A stretch of 64,000 nucleotides of DNA from Hibiscus mutabilis (lineage: Eukaryota; Streptophyta; Magnoliopsida; Malvales; Malvaceae): NCBI GenBank assembly GCA_019671005.1, contig CM033718.1, positions 19,844,014-19,908,013 on the forward strand, in the 5' to 3' direction. Under the pieces are notes generated by a model. That model ran no database searches and had not been told where the DNA came from. It saw only the letters and a list, made by a program, of their open reading frames with translations. Each line of letters opens with the position of its first letter. The stretch's first letter is position 1. This document shows positions 58,184 through 64,000 of this stretch, piece after piece. The position numbers and the translations under genes were made by a program.

Positions 58184-61100
58184 TGTAACACCCCGACTTT
58201 GGGCCTAGGAGTTTTCTCGGTTGATTAGACGGTCTGGTGGACCGAGATTAGAGATTCAAATCGCTTTCGGGTTAAAAATCCGAATAAATATTTTTAAGTG
58301 AGATAAAAATATGGAAAATATCCTAAAATTATTATTTAATATATGGATATATTTTGTGAAATCAATTTTGGAAAATGGGTTTTGGAGATTTGACATTTTG
58401 GGATAGTGACCAAAATGTAAAGAATGAAAATTATTTTTAGTGATAATATTGAAAAAAGGTTAAATCTTAGAATCTTTAAGGAGAAAATTTACCATATGTT
58501 TTTATCACATTTTTCTCTCAATTAGGATTGATTTTAAAGAGTTTTAATTAAGGAATTAAAAGGGATTTAATAAAAGAAGGTAGTCATTTCCTTAAACCAC
58601 TTTTGACCTAACTTTTGCTCTCAAACTTTTCTCTCAAAATCTCTTCATCCAAACACTCTTTTTTTCATCAAAAATTATAGGTAACGATCTTGATTTCTTA
58701 AGCTTTTTATTTCCAATGGATTCTTCAATCTTGTTTTCTAAAATCTCATGTTTTCCTTTATTTTTTTAAAGAGTAAAACATCCAATTGAGAGGAAATCTA
58801 TTCATTGGAGGTAAGGTTCATTCTTCTCCTCTAATGAAATGTTCTTTACTGGAATTCCCAAGTATTTGATCATTGTTTACTATTTTCTAATGAGGTTTGA
58901 TGTTTTAATAATGGAAATTGGTTAAATTAAGGTTTATTTGTTGAGATCATGTGATGTTCGTATTGAATCTATTTTTCTGAGTTCTTGATTGGGTTTAATC
59001 ATTATTTTGATGTTTGATAATTTTAATAAGTTGCTTTTAACATTGGATTCTCAAAACTAGGTGGATCTCTAATTTCTAGGTTGTTAGTTCTGTGTTTTTG
59101 AGGAAGTGAGGGATGTTTATGGATGCTGGAGGTATAATGGTGTAATTAGATTGTTTTTGGATCTTAATTGATGGATTAAATTAGTAAGTTTTGGCTTGGT
59201 TAAGTTTGGAAGGTGTTTAAGGTTGTTTTCGATAGTTTTGACTTGTTTTTTTGGAAGGCAAATGTTGAGGTTGTAGGGGATCTTTGTTTAGCAGCGAGTT
59301 GAATGCATAATGGTGCATTTTACCTCTGTTTTTATGTGGTTAAATCATGGGACGATCAAGGCAGGGTTCCTTAATGGTATACGTTGCTTATCAAAGGCTC
59401 TTTTCGTGTTTGCAAGCAAGACGAGGCGAATTAGTGAGTGAAAATGAGTTTAAGCCCTTTAAAAGGTTTGATTGCTGGATTATGGGGGTTTAGTTATAGC
59501 CTAATAAGCTTAACTAAGCTCAAGAGTAATTCGTTCTTACTTCGCTTGATTATGGTTTCAAGATGAGCTTGCGGATTTCATGTTGGTTTAAACATGGTTG
59601 ATTGTCATGTTTTGATTTTAGGCATGGTTTGATTTACTTACTGTAAATGCATCGTTTCTGATAAATATGCAATGTTTAACAAAGTATTTGAATGCATGTG
59701 AGCATTGAGAATTATTTCTAAGAGGAATGTGATGTTTCCTTTGGCAATATAGTATTGCATATGAAACGGGTTTATGAAGTGCATTGGAAAATAGTAAGCA
59801 AATGTATTTGGAAATGATATATCGGCTTTGTGACATAGTGAGAAAATTTCAGATATAGTTGGCTAGCCATAGGATGAAAGTGCACTATAAATACAAAATC
59901 GATCGTGTGAAATTCTTCGGTTACACAATAGGGGTAGTGCTATCGCAAACGGGATATGTGTAGTTCTATTACCGGCCGAAGTGAGTTATGAGGGGGGTAG
60001 TGCCATCAAGGGAATCCGTGTATCCGAACATGTATGGATAGAGATAGTGCTATCCAAGGATGGGGGTAGTGCCATCCGGGTTACTTTAATTGTCAATATA
60101 TGTGAATCATTGAGATAAATGATGTTTATAAATGTTTAATGCATATGGTTATTATGCATGATTTGTTGTAGAAACAAATGAGAAGTTCATTGGTTGTTAA
60201 GCATGAGATTCATAAATGATGATGCATAAGGTTGTTATACACTATTTTTTGGGAAAACAAATGAGAATGCTTGGGTATCTAAGAATCTTTTGAGAACAAA
60301 ACGGTTTATGGTTTTCAAATGGTTTTAAATGCATCCTTGTTTTGTTTATGAGCATCCTCACTAAGCACTTGTGCTAACACTCTCTTTTCACATTGATGCA
60401 ATGCATTAAGGTTGCAGGGAAGCATTGGTACGACAAGGAAGGTCCAAGATTAAGGCAATAGCTTGAGTATGAAACTTGGTTTTAAATTCGACTAATAAGA
60501 CAATGTGTTTACCATATTTTGGGGGATTTCGTAATTTGGATTATGTTGTTTTGCGATGGTTTGTTCCCTGTAGTTTGATGGCTTTCATGGTTTGGATTAA
60601 AGCATGAATGTTGATGATATGCTAGCATGAGCTTATGCTTTATGTTTTCTCTTTAGCAAGCATGTTGATTGTAAATTCTTATGATAAAGGCTTTATAGGT
60701 TCAAACATGTTTTAAATGATGTGCTAATTCTCTTGATGCTATGCCTACGATGATATATGCTTTAAATCTCTTTTTGGATGTTTAAATAAATGGTTTATAG
60801 GAAGCATGCCTTTAGAAACAAGTTGATTCATGTTGCCATGTTTTTTTCATGTACCTTTGCTATTCTGATATGGATTGATCCCTAGAATAGTTGTGTTTAT
60901 GTTTATGATTGATTGAGACATGTTTGGATCCATAAATGTATGTGAAACCAGAAAAATTGGACATTATAGGTTATGGCGTATCAATACACGTGAGACTGTA
61001 TTGATACAGGCTTGTGTTTTCAGGCATAGCATATCGATACGCATGAGATCGTTTCGATACGAGTTGATGTTTTCAGGCATAGCGTATTGATACTCGAAGA

Positions 61101-61610
61101 AGTGTATCAGTATGGGTTTGAGCTACTAGAATCTGGGATTTTAAAAATGCTTAAGTGTATCGATACACTTGCTCGTGTATCGATGCGGGTAGTCGTTAAA
61201 TCAGTTGAAGTGTGTTTTAAAGGTTTTTGTTTTATTCATTTTGGTCCATGATTGTTGTGAGTGTAATTCTTTGAGTTTGGATGATCGTTTTAAGTTGAAA
61301 TTTGGCACAAAAGCATGTAAGCTGAATAAGTAAGGAATGGTAATCTAAAAACTAAAGAAGTCCCTCTAATTTTACAAATTTGCAATCTGGTCTTTAAATT
61401 GCAAATACGCATAATTGGATGCTGAATTGATGCCCGATTTTTTCGAGTTTTCACCCGCTACTAGAATGCTCACCCTAGGGTTATATTATGCATCTAGACA
61501 AGATAAAAAATGGATGTAATTTGAGTTGTCTCCTTACAGGTTTGTTTCGACAAAACCAAGGTTTCTCGCTCAGTTCTGTCTAGCGTCTAGGCCGGGTCAA
61601 GGGGCTTATA
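58184..61610 (+). repeat. Del/Tekay 5' LTR, about 3.4 kb
   Basis: Opens TGTAACACCCCGACTTTGG and should end near GGGGCTTATA, five bases before the primer site. It is unusually long but within the range of the clade. It contains GGGTAGTGC[CT]ATC words four times at 59930-60080. No coding content; the 59618-59836 frame is chance. Confidence 0.75.
60978..61188. repeat. Palindrome-pair block in the Del/Tekay LTR
   Basis: Core hexamers start at 60980/61000, 61033/61053, 61086/61106 and 61159/61179: four pairs, every offset exactly 20 bp. The first pair reads GTATCAATAC then GTATTGATAC, exact complements of each other. Confidence 0.85.
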
Positions 61611-61615
61611 TTTGG

Positions 61616-61627
61616 TGGTATCAGAGC
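61616..61627 (+). promoter_or_regulatory. Primer binding site, tRNA-iMet type
   Basis: TGGTATCAGAGC, a perfect match to the initiator Met tRNA complement, five bases after the LTR end. Confidence 0.85.
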
Positions 61628-61867
61628 TAGGTTTGCAATAATTGGGAGAAGTTTGTGATTTCTTAATTAGTGATTTGATGATTGTGTACATATTTATGTA
61701 CGAATATGATGGTGATTGTTGTGTTGGGGTATAAATGGGGACACATTGCCTATTATCATGGTTTTAAAATGTTTTGTGAAGTTATCTTGGATTCTTTGTT
61801 GAATGCTAGATTGACTTTATTGAGTTTTGTGGTGTGAATAGGCTTTTGGTAGGCATGGGTCCTTGAC

Positions 61868-62940
61868 ATGAGACGCGTGCTAATGCAAGTAATGTTCAGA
61901 ATGTTTAGAATCCTAAGGATGGTGTGATTCCTCTTAATTCCTCCACCTAAGGTGGTGGCCCTCAAGTTCCACCAGTACTAGTGTTTGGCGATATGACACA
62001 ATTGATTCAAGCGATGATAGAAGCTTTTCAGGCAGCGATAGCTGGGGTGCATGTGCAAGAACCATCGCATGTTGTGGCTGTTAACCATGGGTTGCCTTTG
62101 AAGTGTTTTTACAGTTTGGGAGGCATGGAATTTAGGGGTTTGAACCTTGAGGTAGCTGAGGAATGGCTGGAGAGTACTATATGTATTATGTTTCAGATGG
62201 AATATAATGACACGCGTAAGCTGGGTTGCACCATGTCCTTGCTACATGATGATGCTTATCATTGGTGGGTAACCATAATACAGGAGTTTCTGAAGCTTAC
62301 GTGACTTAGGAGTTCTTCCGGAGAGCTTTCAAGAGGAAATATCTCAGTCCCTAATATCTAGATACCAAGAAGCGAGAGTTTATATTGTTGGTTCAAGGCG
62401 GCATGTATGTGGCCGAGTATGAGGTGAAGTTTGTCTACTTGAGTTAGTATTCTCTTGAGTTGGTGCCAAACGATCATCATATATGTGATCGATTTAGTTA
62501 TGGTATTTCTAAGGATATCAAGACATACTTGTTGGCCGCAGATTATTCAAATTTTGATGTGTTGGTAACTGAGCTAAAGATATTGAGCAATCCTTGGGTG
62601 AGCCAGTGCAATTGGCAAATGAGCTCGGGTAAGCAAGCGGCTGATTCTAGTTTTTCTGGGAGACAGAATAAAAGATCGCATTATAAAAATTTCAAGGCAG
62701 ATTAAGAATATGGCGGTAGTAGTAATCGTAATCAAAATGTGTGAGTTGTTGCTGGATGTAAGCGTTGTGGGAGACGCCACGTTGGTGAATGTTAGGGTAC
62801 TACTGGAACTTGTTGGGAGTGTAGATCGCCTGATCACCGAAAGCGTGACTGTCCCAGTGTTACGAGAGATGCACCAGCACATGTTGTCGTACTTTCTAGA
62901 GGTCGAGGCCGTGGAAGGGGTAATTTCATAGGCGCGAGGG
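61868..62940 (+). pseudogene. Del/Tekay gag, broken
   Basis: The N-terminal part TRANASNVQNV has in-frame stops near 61908 and 61951. The gag core reads MTQLIQAMIEAFQAAIAG, FYSLGGMEFRGLNLEVAEEW and LGCTMSLLHDDAYHWW. After a stop the next stretches (62300-62460) are in other frames, and 62460-62705 reads VPNDHHICDRFSYGISKDIK. A knuckle region near 62755-62860 has CKRCGRRHVGEC and CWECRSPDHRKRDCP, the second being an intact CCHC zinc knuckle, followed by SRGRGRGRG. Confidence 0.78.
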
Positions 62941-63079
62941 TGGTTAGAGAACCGTGGCTTATACAGTGGCAGTGCAATCGAAGAATGGTGGATCGACTCG
63001 AGTTTATGCTTATAGTGAGGTCTATAGTGACACCATTTCGATCGCAAGTACCTTTACCTTGCAATCTTTTTCATTATTC

Positions 63080-64000
63080 TTTTAATTGATTCGGGGTCTA
63101 CTCATTCATACATCTTGAGTGAGCATGCACGTTTGTTGAATATTCCTGTTGAGATCTTGAATGTTGGTCTGTCAGTAACTAGTTCTTTTGGTGAGACGAT
63201 TACGGTTAGAAGGTTGTATAGGAGATGCCTTTTAGTTGTTCAGGGTTACGTATTTGCCGTAGATTTGATGGAGTTGTCGTTTCATGGTTTTGATGTTATC
63301 TTGGGTATGGATTGGTTAAGCGAGCGTAAGGCGGCTGAAGTTTTGGTGGTTGGCGAGAATGTGAAATTTTTATCTAATGTTGTTCGGCGACGCGAGCAGA
63401 GAAGATGATGCAAGGTGGTTGCCAAGCTTACCTTGTAGTTGTGATCAATCCGGTAGTCAAGGGTATTGGAGTGCAGGACATTCGAACTATTTTTGATTTT
63501 TTGGAGGTGTTTTCTAAAGAGTTGATGGGTTTACCGCCAGATAGAGAGGTGGAATTCAAAATCGAGACATACTCGGGTACGACTCCAGTGTCCATTATTC
63601 CTTATCGTATAACACCAAAGGAATTAAAGAAATTGAAGATGCGGCTTCAAGAGTTGTTGGATCGTGGGTTTATTCAACCTAGTGTTTCACCTTGGTGTAC
63701 ACCGGTTCTTTTTTGAAAAAGAAGGCTGGTAAAATACGTATGTGAACTGATTACCGCCAATTGAATAAGTTGATGGTTAAGAACAAGTATCCATTACCTC
63801 GGATTGACAACTTGTTTGATCAATTTCGTGGTGTGACAGTTTTCTTTAAGATTGATTTGAGATTGGGGTATTACTAGTTAAAAGTTAAGGATGTAGATGT
63901 GCCGAAGACTGCTTTTTGCACAAGGTATGGGCATTATGAGCTTTTGGTGATGCTGTTTGCTTTGAGAAATGCCCCAACTGCTTTTATGGATATGATGAAT
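63080..64000 (+). pseudogene. Del/Tekay protease and reverse transcriptase, cut by window edge
   Basis: The protease has LIDSGSTHSYILSEHARLL with an intact D-S-G triad and FHGFDVILGMDWLSERKA. In another frame DIRTIFDFLEVFSKELMGLP, PPDREVEFKIETYSGTTPVS and FIQPSVSPWCTPVLF open RT; a shift near 63715 breaks it. KYPLPRIDNLFDQFRGVTVF, FKIDLRLGYY (with a stop after it) and KTAFCTRYGHYELLVM follow. The catalytic DD lies beyond the edge. Confidence 0.82.

Larger units (their letters stand above)
58184..64000 (+). mobile_element. Del/Tekay-type Ty3 element, right end outside window
   Basis: Inserted into the Athila RT/RNase H region. LTR 58184 to about 61610, iMet primer site 61616-61627, gag, protease and RT to the window edge. 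Stops and frameshifts are already visible in gag and RT. The target duplication cannot be checked because the far end is not present. The LTR holds four palindrome pairs of the kind seen in E2-E4. Confidence 0.85.

Overview
The window is nuclear plant DNA, almost certainly from a eudicot. It is AT-rich, its introns have plant-type GT..AG borders, and it is dominated by LTR retrotransposons of named plant lineages (Tat/Ogre, Athila, Del/Tekay chromovirus, copia-type gag). It also holds a LINE and many foldback MITEs. The only gene whose exons can be followed is a plant-type gluconokinase at about 15.6-17.7 kb on the + strand. Nothing bacterial, phage-like or organellar is visible.

Layout. 1-2985: 3' half of an LTR element carrying a plant Transposase_32-type ORF (element E3). 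3-9.35 kb: a Tat/Ogre remnant on the minus strand (gag, tRNA-Arg-type primer site, LTR). 9.35-15.5 kb: an LTR fragment (E4), a 101-bp tandem repeat and several MITEs. 15.6-17.9 kb: gluconokinase. 18.7-20.7 kb: an RNase H fragment and a three-layer nest of MITEs. 21.0-33.1 kb: a minus-strand LTR element (E1) with a copia-type gag but no pol and a separate Transposase_32-type ORF; its 5' LTR is split by a Del/Tekay element (26.5-32.2 kb). 36.9-47.1 kb: a LINE broken by a second gag-only LTR element (E2, 38.03-43.72 kb) and by a foldback element. 47-55 kb: gene scraps (a TM9SF fragment and an unrecognised last exon), a hAT MITE and a Tat/Ogre LTR. 55.3-58.2 kb: an Athila element with an internal deletion, cut off by a second Del/Tekay element whose 3.4-kb LTR, gag, protease and RT run off the right edge.

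The unexplained signal that stands out is short and repeated. LTRs or promoter-like regions of E1, E2, E3, E4 and the right-hand Del/Tekay element all carry paired palindromes with an ATCGAT core. The two members of a pair start 20 bp apart (GTATCGATAC type) or 21 bp apart (GGATCGATCC type), with a range of 19-22. I measured 33 pairs by hand. Copia-like and Ty3-type elements share the same module, so it has either moved between superfamilies or been selected repeatedly. Nearly every mobile-element ORF here carries stop codons or frameshifts, so the region is a graveyard in which order of insertion can still be read from target-site duplications.
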